DNA from: Alphaproteobacteria bacterium
Lineage (GTDB): Bacteria > Pseudomonadota > Alphaproteobacteria > Reyranellales > Reyranellaceae
Assembly: GCA_016870055.1 (NCBI GenBank)
Contig: VGCQ01000005.1
Span: 1 to 38,146, forward strand
Reading direction: 5' to 3'
DNA: 38,146 nt
The notes under the pieces were generated by a model. That model did not search any database and was not told where the DNA came from. It was given only the letters and a program-made list of their open reading frames with translations. Below are positions 1 through 7,243 of the stretch, in pieces. Within the stretch, counting starts at the first letter, position 1. Each line of letters starts with the position of its first letter. The position numbers and the translations under genes are program-made.

Positions 1-101
1 GGATCGATGGCGCGCAGCAGCAGGGCATTCAGCAGCACGAGGATGGCCACGGCCCACGGCGCGCGCACGTTACCTCGGCCAAACAACCAGTCCATGCGCA
101 T
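1..101 (-). CDS. N-terminal fragment of a probable CHASE2-type adenylate/guanylate cyclase (partial)
   Basis: Only the first 33 codons are inside the window; the gene runs off the left edge. From the ATG at 101 the peptide has a short basic/polar start (MRMDWLFGRGNVRAP), one hydrophobic helix of about 18 residues (WAVAILVLLNALLLR) and then the sequence RAID. A short cytoplasmic start, one membrane helix and an Arg-Ala-x-Asp exit is how many bacterial CHASE2-sensor class III cyclases begin, so that is my best guess. No catalytic domain is visible here, so another membrane protein is possible. A G-rich stretch (AGGGGG) lies about 10-15 bases upstream of the ATG. A second ATG two codons in (95) could also be the start. 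The gene diverges from the DMT transporter across about 60 bases. Confidence 0.35.
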   Translation of the reverse strand, partial: MRMDWLFGRGNVRAPWAVAILVLLNALLLRAID

Positions 102-144
102 GCCGCGCCGATCCCCCTGCAAACATCACTTTACTCAGGAAGTC

Positions 145-170
145 GGGCAAGCAAAATAGCTTGCTTGTCC
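145..170. promoter_or_regulatory. Inverted repeat overlapping the TTG start of the DMT transporter
   Basis: Bases 145-154 (GGGCAAGCAA) and 161-170 (TTGCTTGTCC) form a 10-bp stem with one G-T pair, around a six-base spacer. The repeat sits between two divergent genes and covers the proposed TTG start at 165. It could be an operator for a dimeric regulator or an RNA hairpin hiding the start codon. No poly-T tract follows, so a terminator is unlikely. The function is inference. Confidence 0.4.
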
Positions 171-1061
171 GACGGAAGCCGACACGCCGTCCTGCACGGC
201 ATCTACCTCAAGCTTGGTTCCCTGGCGCTGTTCTGCACCATGGATGCCTTGGTGAAGGCGCTCGGCAGCACCTATGACGCCTTCCAGCTCATGTTGTCGC
301 GCAGCGTCGTCGCCTTGCTGCCGGTGGCGGTCATGATCTGGCGCGCCGGCGGCATGAAGTCGGTGCGCGCCAACCGGCCTTGGCTGCAGGCGGTGCGTAT
401 CTGCGTGGCGTTCGGCAGCACATTTGGCTTTTTCTATGTCTTCCCGCGCATGCCGCTGGTCGACGCCTATGCGATCTCCTTCGCGGCGCCGCTGTTCATG
501 GTGGCGCTGTCGGTGCCGATGCTGGGCGAACCGGTTGGCTGGCGGCGCTGGACGGCCGTGGTCGTTGGCTTCATCGGCGTGCTGATCATGCTCGATCCGT
601 GGGGGATCGAGATTCACACCATGTCGCTCATCGTGCTGGGGGCCACTTTCTGCTACGCCCTGTCGACCGTGATGATACGGCTGCTCAGCCGTCACGATTC
701 GGACATCGTGGCGTTGTTTTGGCTGTTCTTGGCGACCAGCGTCGCCTCGCTGGCCGGCGCGATTCCCACCTGGATATGGCCGACGCCGATCGATTGGGTT
801 TGGCTTCTGATGATCGGCCTGCTGGGTGGCGTGGCGCAGATCCTGAGCACGCGGGCGTGGCGGCTGGCCCCGGCGGCCATCCTGGCGCCGTTCGACTACA
901 CGTCGATCGTGCTCGCCGTCCTGTTCGGCTATCTTTGGTTCAAGGAAGAACCGTCATGGACGGTGTGGCTTGGCTTGCCGCTGGTCATCGGCTCGGGGCT
1001 GTACATCCTCCATCGTGAGCGCGTCCGCGCCCGGCAGCGCGCCATGGCCGCTTTGCCCTGA
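165..1061 (+). CDS. DMT superfamily (EamA) transporter
   Basis: This is a 298-residue, very hydrophobic protein with about ten predicted membrane helices arranged as two repeated EamA halves, the normal size and layout of drug/metabolite transporters. The first helix carries the family-like segment LFCTMDALVKALGS. The second half (from about residue 150) begins with GATFCYALSTVMIRLLS and ends with a basic cytoplasmic tail (HRERVRARQRAMAALP). Such proteins export or import small metabolites at the inner membrane; the substrate cannot be told from sequence. The start is uncertain. TTG at 165 gives a normal-length first helix, but it lies inside an inverted repeat and has no good ribosome site. 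The first in-frame ATG (240) would cut into helix one. The gene stands alone, upstream of erpA. Confidence 0.85.
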   Translation: MSDGSRHAVLHGIYLKLGSLALFCTMDALVKALGSTYDAFQLMLSRSVVALLPVAVMIWRAGGMKSVRANRPWLQAVRICVAFGSTFGFFYVFPRMPLVDAYAISFAAPLFMVALSVPMLGEPVGWRRWTAVVVGFIGVLIMLDPWGIEIHTMSLIVLGATFCYALSTVMIRLLSRHDSDIVALFWLFLATSVASLAGAIPTWIWPTPIDWVWLLMIGLLGGVAQILSTRAWRLAPAAILAPFDYTSIVLAVLFGYLWFKEEPSWTVWLGLPLVIGSGLYILHRERVRARQRAMAALP

Positions 1062-1150
1062 ACGACACTGCCCAGATCGATTATCCGTAACCTAGGTGAG
1101 GATATTCGGCCAGCATTGACGAACCGATCGGGCCACCACATCTTGTGGTT

Positions 1151-1480
1151 ATGAGCGACACTTTCTCCGTGACGGCGAACGCAGCCAAGCGGATCGCCTT
1201 TCTTGCAGCCAAGGAGACCAAGCCCGTCATGATGCGGGTGGCGGTCCTGGGCGGCGGCTGCTCGGGCTTCCAGTACAATTTCTCGTTCGAGGAACAGCGC
1301 AACGACGACGATTTCGTGATCGAACGCGATGGCGCCGCGGTGCTGATCGACAGCACGTCGCTCGAGCTCCTGAAGGGCAGCCAGCTCGACTACGTCGAGG
1401 AGATGGTCGGGTCGTCCTTCCAGGTGAAGAATCCCAACGCAACCTCGTCCTGCGGCTGCGGCAACTCCTTCAGCGTGTGA
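1151..1480 (+). CDS. erpA: Iron-sulfur cluster insertion protein ErpA (A-type carrier, HesB/IscA family)
   Basis: This 109-residue protein is a standard A-type iron-sulfur carrier, which accepts Fe-S clusters from the assembly scaffold and delivers them to target proteins in the cytoplasm. The three conserved cysteines are present: C37 in GGGCSGFQY and C101/C103 in the C-terminal SCGCGNSF motif. I chose ATG 1151 because it gives the usual short start (MSDTFSVT); a GTG two codons earlier (1145) is in frame but adds nothing. No strong Shine-Dalgarno is visible. xthA follows after 10 bases, and an erpA-xthA pairing is familiar from alphaproteobacteria. IscA-like housekeeping carriers are similar, so the exact symbol is less certain than the family. 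Confidence 0.9.
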   Translation: MSDTFSVTANAAKRIAFLAAKETKPVMMRVAVLGGGCSGFQYNFSFEEQRNDDDFVIERDGAAVLIDSTSLELLKGSQLDYVEEMVGSSFQVKNPNATSSCGCGNSFSV

Positions 1481-1490
1481 CCGGGCCGCG

Positions 1491-2279
1491 ATGAAGATCG
1501 CGACCTGGAACGTCAACTCCGTCCGCAAGCGGACCGGAAACCTCGTCGCCTGGCTGCAGAACGCCAAGCCCGATGTCGTGGTCCTGCAGGAGATCAAGGC
1601 GCAGGAAGCGCAGTTCCCGCGGCTGGAGATCGAGGCCGCCGGCTACAAGGTCGAGATCGTCGGCCAAAAGGGTTTCAACGGCGTCGCCCTGCTGTCGCTG
1701 CATCCTGTCGAGATCACCGCCCGCGCCCTGCCCGACGCCGAGGCCGACGAGCCGGCGCGCTACATCCAGGGCCGCATCGCCACGCCAAAAGGGCCGCTGA
1801 CGGTGGGCGGCATCTATCTGCCCAACGGCAATCCCATCGCCACCGACAAGTTCACCTACAAGATCGCCTGGATGGGCCGGCTGATCCGCCAGGCCAAGGC
1901 ATTGCTGCAGGCCGAGGAGATGTTCGTGCTGGGCGGCGACTACAACGTTTGCCCCACCGACCTGGACGTCTACGACCCGAAAGCCTTCGCCAATGACGCG
2001 CTTTGCCAGCCGCAGTCGCGTGCCGCCCTGCGCACGCTGCTCAATCTCGGCCTGACCGATGCCGTTCGCGCCTTCCACCAGGACGCGCCCTGCTACACCT
2101 ATTGGGACTATCAGGCCGGCGCATGGGCCAAGGACTGGGGTCTGCGCATCGACCATTTGTTGCTGTCGCCGCAGGCTGCCGACCGGCTGGCCGCGGTCGG
2201 CATCGATAAGCCCGAGCGCGGCCGGCCCGATCCGTCGGACCACGTGCCGGTATGGTGCGAGCTCGACCTCGCCGCTTGA
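1491..2279 (+). CDS. xthA: Exodeoxyribonuclease III (AP endonuclease)
   Basis: The 262-residue product is a complete ExoIII/APE1-type nuclease, which removes 3' blocking groups and cuts abasic sites during base excision repair. Family motifs occur in order: TWNVNSVRKR near the N-terminus (metal/phosphate Asn), LQEIKAQE around residue 33 (metal-binding Glu), GGDYNVCP around residue 147 (catalytic Asp/Asn), the RIDHLLLS segment, and the C-terminal SDHVPVWCEL with the catalytic His. GGDYN replaces the commoner GGDFN, a conservative change. The gene begins 10 bases after erpA and is probably co-transcribed with it. It ends only two bases from the convergent flavoprotein gene, leaving no room for a separate terminator. 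Confidence 0.95.
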   Translation: MKIATWNVNSVRKRTGNLVAWLQNAKPDVVVLQEIKAQEAQFPRLEIEAAGYKVEIVGQKGFNGVALLSLHPVEITARALPDAEADEPARYIQGRIATPKGPLTVGGIYLPNGNPIATDKFTYKIAWMGRLIRQAKALLQAEEMFVLGGDYNVCPTDLDVYDPKAFANDALCQPQSRAALRTLLNLGLTDAVRAFHQDAPCYTYWDYQAGAWAKDWGLRIDHLLLSPQAADRLAAVGIDKPERGRPDPSDHVPVWCELDLAA

Positions 2280-2281
2280 AG

Positions 2282-3442
2282 TCAGATCATCGACGGATCG
2301 GTGTCCAGTCCCAGCAGCACGCGACCGGCGACCTCGTAGCTGGGCGGTGCCACCATCATGTGCTGCGTGATCACGTGCACGTCGCGGAAGCGGCGCTGCA
2401 GAGGGCTGGTGCGATAGACCGAACTGCCGCCGGCCATGGTGTAGCAAAGATCGACGGCACGCACCGCAGCATCGGTCGCATTGGTCGAGGCAAGCCGCAG
2501 CGCCATGCGTTGCCGGAGTGAAATCTCGCCACCCTGGTCGGCCGCCCCCCACGCCTCCTCGACCGCCTCGACAAGGAAAGCGCGCGCGCCGCGCACCGCA
2601 GCTTCGGCCTTGGCGATGTCGGATTGGGTGGCGTTGCGCTCGGCGAGCTTGCGGCGACTGAGCGTCGGCACCTTGGCGCCGGCCAGTTCGGCGAGATCCT
2701 CGATCGCGCCCCGGGCGATACCCAGTGCCACCGCGCCACATCCCATGGCGAGCAAGCCGAACACCGGGAAGCGATAGAGCGGTGCGTCGACGCGCGGCCG
2801 ATCGCGGGTCAAGGACACGGCATGAGACAGCGGCACCGTGAGCTCGCGCACGCTCATGTCGCACGAGCCGGTGCCGCACAGGCCGGAGCTGTACCAATTG
2901 TCTTCGAAGGCGATCCGGTCGCGCGGGAAGTAGACCGTCAGCACCTCCGGCACGCCATCGCGGATCAGGCGCGGCTTGCCGTTTTCCCAGGCCACGCAGC
3001 CGCCCTTCATCCATTGCGCATGGCTGTTGCCCGACGCCCACTGCCAGGAGCCGTCGACGATCCAGCTGTCGCCGCGCCGCTCGGCCTTGCCGCGCGGGGC
3101 GAAGATGCCGCCGGTGACGGCGTCGGGCGCACCGTGGATCAGCTTGGCCGCCTCTGGCTCGAGCCAAGCCGCCGTCATGCCCGACGTGGCGCCGATCATG
3201 ACGTTCCAGCCGACCGCGCCGTCGGCCTGCGAGGCCGTCTCGATCGCTTGTAGCAGCACCAGCGGATGGGCAGCATGACCGTGCAGGCTTTCGGGGACGC
3301 AGAGCTTGAAGACGCCGGTGCCGATCAGGAGCTGCGCGATGTCGGCCGGCAGCCGGCGCGCCGTCTCGATCTCGGGCGTGCGTTCGGCGAGCGACGGCAG
3401 CAACGGCTGCAGCCGGTCGAGAACGGGGTGCGAGGTCGCCAT
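2282..3442 (-). CDS. Acyl-CoA dehydrogenase-like flavoprotein (group D monooxygenase type)
   Basis: This 386-residue protein has the acyl-CoA dehydrogenase fold order: a helical N-terminal domain (LPSLAERTPEIETARRLP), a central beta domain with GGIFAPRGKAERRGDSWIV around residues 131-150, and a C-terminal four-helix domain. The sequence resembles the oxygenase components of two-component flavin monooxygenases (HsaA, HpaB-C2, IacA type) more than true dehydrogenases. The marks are the GSWQWASGNSHAQW-like segment around residue 152, the SSGLCGTGSCDMSV region near 205, and the late YTMAGGSSVYRTSPLQRRFRDV segment. Such enzymes use reduced flavin from a partner reductase to hydroxylate aromatic or related substrates. 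No flavin reductase lies next to it. It is the last gene of a minus-strand run, seven bases after the SDR. Confidence 0.8.
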   Translation of the reverse strand: MATSHPVLDRLQPLLPSLAERTPEIETARRLPADIAQLLIGTGVFKLCVPESLHGHAAHPLVLLQAIETASQADGAVGWNVMIGATSGMTAAWLEPEAAKLIHGAPDAVTGGIFAPRGKAERRGDSWIVDGSWQWASGNSHAQWMKGGCVAWENGKPRLIRDGVPEVLTVYFPRDRIAFEDNWYSSGLCGTGSCDMSVRELTVPLSHAVSLTRDRPRVDAPLYRFPVFGLLAMGCGAVALGIARGAIEDLAELAGAKVPTLSRRKLAERNATQSDIAKAEAAVRGARAFLVEAVEEAWGAADQGGEISLRQRMALRLASTNATDAAVRAVDLCYTMAGGSSVYRTSPLQRRFRDVHVITQHMMVAPPSYEVAGRVLLGLDTDPSMI

Positions 3443-3449
3443 GCCGCCA

Positions 3450-4217
3450 CTACTCCGCGCCCGACCCGATCACGCCGCCGTCGGCGATGATGCACTGGCC
3501 GCAGACGAAATTACCGGCCCTCGACGCCAGGAACACCGCAACACCGCCGATATCGTCGGGCTGGCCGATACGCTTCAGCGCCGCCTTGCCCTCGTTGGCG
3601 CGGCGGATGTCGGGATTGTCCCACAGCGCCTTGGCGAAGTCGGTCTGGATCAGGCCCGGCGCGATGGCGTTGACGCGGATGTTGTGCTTGCCCCACTCCA
3701 TGGCGAGCGACTTCACCAGCGAAAGGTCGGCCGCCTTGCTCATGTTGTAGGCGGCGATGTGCGCCGAGCCGATCAAGGCGCCGATCGACGAAATAACGAT
3801 GAACACGCCGTCCTTGCGCTCGGCCATCTCGGGGCCGACCATGTTCATCAGCCAGAGATTGGACATCACGTTGTTCTGCATGATCTTGGCGAACACTTCC
3901 TCCTTCAGCCCGGTGAGCGGCCCGAAGTAGGGGTTGGAGGCCGCGTTGCAGACCATGATGTCGATCTTGCCGTAGGCCTTGCGCGCCGCGGCGACCAGGT
4001 TCTCGAGCTGGGCCTTGTCGGAGATGCTGGCGGCGACCGCCGTCGCCTCGCCGCCCTTGGCCTTGATGCCTTTCACGACCTCCTCGCAGGCCGGCAGCTT
4101 GCGGCTCGACACGACGACCTTGGCGCCATGAGCTGCCATCTGCTCGCAGATCGAGCGGCCGATGCCGCGACTGCCGCCCGTCACCACCGCCACCTTGCCC
4201 GTCAGGTCGAACATCAT
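3450..4217 (-). CDS. SDR family NAD(P)-dependent oxidoreductase
   Basis: This is a 255-residue classical short-chain dehydrogenase/reductase. The cofactor motif TGGSRGIG is at residues 13-20, the NAAS structural motif at 91-94, the catalytic Ser at about 143-144 (VISSIGA), and the YxxxK pair at Tyr157 and Lys161 (YNMSK). The C-terminal ends with DGGVIGSG, common in 3-ketoacyl-ACP reductase-like members. The residues after the first strand (VSSRK) favour NADP, but that is inference. Two adjacent ATGs (4217 and 4214) could start it. It sits 31 bases after the RNA methyltransferase gene and seven before the flavoprotein gene, so all three are probably on one transcript. The substrate is unknown; the neighbour suggests alcohol or keto intermediates of a degradation route. 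Confidence 0.92.
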   Translation of the reverse strand: MMFDLTGKVAVVTGGSRGIGRSICEQMAAHGAKVVVSSRKLPACEEVVKGIKAKGGEATAVAASISDKAQLENLVAAARKAYGKIDIMVCNAASNPYFGPLTGLKEEVFAKIMQNNVMSNLWLMNMVGPEMAERKDGVFIVISSIGALIGSAHIAAYNMSKAADLSLVKSLAMEWGKHNIRVNAIAPGLIQTDFAKALWDNPDIRRANEGKAALKRIGQPDDIGGVAVFLASRAGNFVCGQCIIADGGVIGSGAE

Positions 4218-4248
4218 CGCGTCGTCTCCTCAATGCTCTGTCATCGCC

Positions 4249-5517
4249 TCAGCCGACCTTAGCGGCGCGGACAAACAGCGCAATCAACTCGACATGCGCC
4301 GACCAAAGGAACTGGTCGATCGGCAGCAGTTTCTCCAGCCGATATCCGCCTTCCTGAAGGGTGCGCGCATCGCGGGCGAAACTGCCGGGATCGCACGAGG
4401 CATAGACCACGCGCGACACCGTGGATTGCGCCAGCTCGGCTGCCTGCGCCGCCGCCCCGGCGCGCGGCGGATCGAGCACGACGGCGTCGAAGCCCGTGAG
4501 CTCTGCCACGGTCAGGGGACGTCGGAAAAGATCGCGCCGCTCGGCGGCGATCCGGCCGCCAGCCAGTCGACGCGCCGCGGCCAATACCGCAGCGACGGCC
4601 GCGGCATCGCTCTCGAACAGGCTCGTCCGGCCAGCCCGGCCGAGCGACAGCGCGCCAACCCCGGCGAACAGATCGGCCAGTCGGTCCACACCCTGCGTCC
4701 ACTCGGCGATCGCCGCCTGCATCGCCCGTTCGGCGCCACGGGTCGCCTGCAGGAAGACACCGGGCGGCGGTTCCACCCGCAGGTCGCCGAAGATCATCAG
4801 CGGCGGTCGCCGGACGACCACCGGCTCGGCCGCAGCACGATCGCCCCAACTCAGCCGCGCGAGGTCGGCGCGCTCGGCCAACGCCACCAACGCCTCCCGG
4901 CGCTCCAGCGACAGGTCGAGCCGCCGATGCGGTCGCACCAAGAGGTCGAGCCCGCCATCGGTCTCGTTGACCACCGCGTCGGCTGCCGCTCCATCGGGCA
5001 GCACGGAAGCCAGACCGGCGCGCAGCGACGACACCAGCCCAGACACTGCAGGTCGAGCGACGACGCACGTCGCGACATCGGCGATCCGCGGGCTTGTCCT
5101 CCGGTGGAAACCAGCCAGCAGCTTCCGGCCCTGCCGGCGCACCACGAAGTCGGCGCGGCGGCGCTCACCCTCGCGGCAGGCCACCGGCGGCTCGAATGGC
5201 GGCGTCGCGACCCCACGTTGCGTCAGCGCGCGGGCGATCAAGGAAACCTTCCATGCGCCGTAGGCATCGCGCCGCCAGTGCTGCAAGGCGCAGCCGCCAC
5301 AGTCGCCGAAATGGGCGCAGGGCGGCGCCTCGCGATGGCGCGATGGCGCCAGCACCTGCACGAGATCGGCGACGATCCCTTCGCCTCGACGTTCGCGGGG
5401 TTCGGCTTCGACTGTCTCGCCCGGCAAGCTGTAGGGCACGAAGTAGCGCTGGCCGTCCTTCTCGGCGACGCCATCGCCGCGGCCGCCGACTTCCTGAATA
5501 TCGAGCGTGACGCTCAC
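4249..5517 (-). CDS. TrmA/RlmD-family RNA (uracil-5-)-methyltransferase with [4Fe-4S] cluster motif
   Basis: This 422-residue enzyme should transfer a methyl group from S-adenosylmethionine to C5 of a uridine in rRNA or tRNA. An N-terminal TRAM-like segment is followed by an iron-sulfur cluster motif with Cys67, Cys73, Cys76 and Cys151. The methyltransferase domain has a conserved Gln257 (FLQATRGAE), LFAGVGALSL at 283-292, DPPRAG at 349-354, the catalytic nucleophile Cys375 in YASCDPGSFARD, and the general base Glu410 in HVEL. I place the start at GTG 5517, because residues read further upstream do not look like protein of this family and would run back into the asparaginase gene. The 7-base gap behind asparaginase supports this start and co-transcription. 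RlmD, RlmC and TrmA cannot be separated by eye. Confidence 0.9.
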   Translation of the reverse strand: MSVTLDIQEVGGRGDGVAEKDGQRYFVPYSLPGETVEAEPRERRGEGIVADLVQVLAPSRHREAPPCAHFGDCGGCALQHWRRDAYGAWKVSLIARALTQRGVATPPFEPPVACREGERRRADFVVRRQGRKLLAGFHRRTSPRIADVATCVVARPAVSGLVSSLRAGLASVLPDGAAADAVVNETDGGLDLLVRPHRRLDLSLERREALVALAERADLARLSWGDRAAAEPVVVRRPPLMIFGDLRVEPPPGVFLQATRGAERAMQAAIAEWTQGVDRLADLFAGVGALSLGRAGRTSLFESDAAAVAAVLAAARRLAGGRIAAERRDLFRRPLTVAELTGFDAVVLDPPRAGAAAQAAELAQSTVSRVVYASCDPGSFARDARTLQEGGYRLEKLLPIDQFLWSAHVELIALFVRAAKVG

Positions 5518-5524
5518 ATCGAGC

Positions 5525-6526
5525 TCATCCCAGCCAGCTCTTGGCTGGCCGCATCTCGCCGACCAGCAAACCCACCACGTTCTTGACCGGCGGATGGACG
5601 ATCTCGTCGCGGAGGCTGGCTGGCAGCACGCCGAGATGGCCGAGCACGGCGGCCATCGCGACTTCGGCGGCGCGGCCTGCGCCATCCCTCATCTTGAGCG
5701 CGACACCCAGCCCCAGAGTCGGCAGCATGCCGCAGAACATGCCCTCGGCGCCGCCCTTGACCTGGGCGATGCCGGGCAGCGCCTCGTTGAGACGGGTGCC
5801 GAAGCTGCCGGTGCCGGCCATCATGAACGGCTCGGCGTTCATTGCCGCACGAATGCGCGTCGCCGCCTCGGCGTGCTTGTTCGACAGCCGCGACGGATCG
5901 GCCATGCTGGCCATCGCCTGGGCGAGGAGCTTGAGCGGCGTAGCAAGAGTCGGGATGCCGCAACCGTCGGTGCCGTGGCGAAAGCCGTTGGCGTCGGCGC
6001 CACAGAGATCGCTCATCACGTCGCGCAGGCGGCGCTGCACCGGGTGGTCGTACTTGATGTAGCCCTCGGTCGGTTCGCCATACTGGACCGCCGTGGTCAG
6101 CATGCCGCTGTGCTTGCCCGAGCAATTGTTGAAGGCCGGCGTCGGCGCCTTGCCCTCGCGCACCAGCGCTTCGATGCTGTGCTGCAGGCGCGGCGCGTGC
6201 GTGCCGCATTCGAGATCGTCTTCGCCCAAGCCGACAGCCTTCAGCCAGGAGCGAACCGTCTCGACATGGCGCTTCTCGCCGAGATGGGACGCGCAGGCGA
6301 GCGAGATGTGCTCGTTGCCCAATCCGAATCGCTCGACCGCGCCGCTTTCGACGAAGGCCATGGCCTGGATCGGCTTGTTGGCCGAGCGCGGCAGTACGGG
6401 CTGGTCGATGTCGCCCCACGCCGCCACGACCATACCGTCGGGTTTCACGACCGCAGCGATGCCTTCATGGTGGCTTTCGACCACCGGGCCGCGCGTGACT
6501 TCGATCAGGACGGAACTCTTGCTCAC
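5525..6526 (-). CDS. L-asparaginase, Rhizobium etli ReAV-like (asparaginase II family, class 3)
   Basis: This 333-residue protein belongs to the rhizobial-type asparaginases, unrelated to E. coli AnsA/AnsB. Counting from the GTG at 6526, the known active-site residues of R. etli ReAV fall at the same positions: Ser48 and Lys51 in PRSANKPIQA, Ser80 in ACASHLG, and the zinc ligands Cys135, Lys138 (NNCSGKHSG) and Cys189 (GTDGCGIP). The second lysine (ReAV Lys263) is probably Lys257 in QVKGGAEG. This numerical match also confirms the start. The enzyme hydrolyses asparagine to aspartate and ammonia in the cytoplasm. Its GTG overlaps the TGA of the PP2C phosphatase gene in a four-base GTGA, so translation is probably coupled. 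Pairing with a phosphatase is unusual. Confidence 0.92.
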   Translation of the reverse strand: MSKSSVLIEVTRGPVVESHHEGIAAVVKPDGMVVAAWGDIDQPVLPRSANKPIQAMAFVESGAVERFGLGNEHISLACASHLGEKRHVETVRSWLKAVGLGEDDLECGTHAPRLQHSIEALVREGKAPTPAFNNCSGKHSGMLTTAVQYGEPTEGYIKYDHPVQRRLRDVMSDLCGADANGFRHGTDGCGIPTLATPLKLLAQAMASMADPSRLSNKHAEAATRIRAAMNAEPFMMAGTGSFGTRLNEALPGIAQVKGGAEGMFCGMLPTLGLGVALKMRDGAGRAAEVAMAAVLGHLGVLPASLRDEIVHPPVKNVVGLLVGEMRPAKSWLG

Positions 6527-7230
6527 CGGGTGCGCTCCAATTTGATGACCGTGACATTGTCCTGATGTTCCTTGGCGACTGCCAGCACGGCGTCGATCAG
6601 TCCAGCCGACGACTTGGCCGCGGCGGCGGCGATCTCGGCCTCGCTCAACGACTGTACGCCGTCGCTGCACAACAAGAGCTTGGCATCGGGGCCGAGCCTG
6701 TGGCTGCCGCGATCGATCAGGTTGAGCGGCTGCCCCATGACGGCTTCGCGCAGCGTATGACGGCCGGGGTGGTGGGCGGCGTCTTCGACCGACAGCATGC
6801 CCCGCGCGACCAGCGCAGCGATCTGAGGCGCCATCGAATGGTCGGCGTTGAGGCGCTGCAGCCGACCGGCCGAGACGACGAAGAACGGCGAATCTCCGAC
6901 GCTGACCCAGCGCACCTCGTCGCCGCGTATCAGTACGCCGACCAGCGTGGTGCCCATGCCGGCAAGCCCCGGCTTCCCGGCCGCCGCCCGGCGGACCGCG
7001 GCATTGGCCTCCTCGAGGCCATCGAGCAGGCTGCCCCCCTGCTCGACGGCATTGAGAAAAGCCTCGACCGCGACCTTGCTTGCCACCGCACCGCCGGCAT
7101 GCCCGCCCATGCCGTCGGCGACCACCGCCAGCAGCGAGCCGTCGCCCAGGGCGCGCAGCGCCCAGCTGTCCTCTTGATACGGCCGTGCGCCCTTGTGTTG
7201 GCTGCCCTCGCCCCGCCAGCCTGCCGCCAT
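6523..7230 (-). CDS. PP2C-family serine/threonine protein phosphatase
   Basis: This 235-residue protein has the PP2C (PPM) motifs in order: the N-terminal R-x-x-x-x-E-D box with Glu20 and Asp21 (ARPYQEDSW), the metal-binding VVADGMGGHAGG at residues 37-47, the GMGTTLV strand, the GDSPFFV segment, LLLCSDGVQSL with its conserved Asp, and a final DNVTVIKLE with the last metal-binding Asp. It is a compact catalytic domain with no sensor or membrane part, and should dephosphorylate Ser/Thr phosphoproteins using Mn/Mg. No Hanks-type kinase or FHA partner is in the window, so the target is unknown. The gene starts 13 bases after the P450 stop and overlaps the asparaginase start by four bases. Confidence 0.92.
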   Translation of the reverse strand: MAAGWRGEGSQHKGARPYQEDSWALRALGDGSLLAVVADGMGGHAGGAVASKVAVEAFLNAVEQGGSLLDGLEEANAAVRRAAAGKPGLAGMGTTLVGVLIRGDEVRWVSVGDSPFFVVSAGRLQRLNADHSMAPQIAALVARGMLSVEDAAHHPGRHTLREAVMGQPLNLIDRGSHRLGPDAKLLLCSDGVQSLSEAEIAAAAAKSSAGLIDAVLAVAKEHQDNVTVIKLERTR

Positions 7231-7243
7231 CGTCGGTACCGGC

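Noticed and set aside
6527-6670. Upstream extension of the asparaginase
   Set aside because: Arg-rich residues overlap the PP2C gene; the GTG at 6526 gives ReAV-matching residue numbers.
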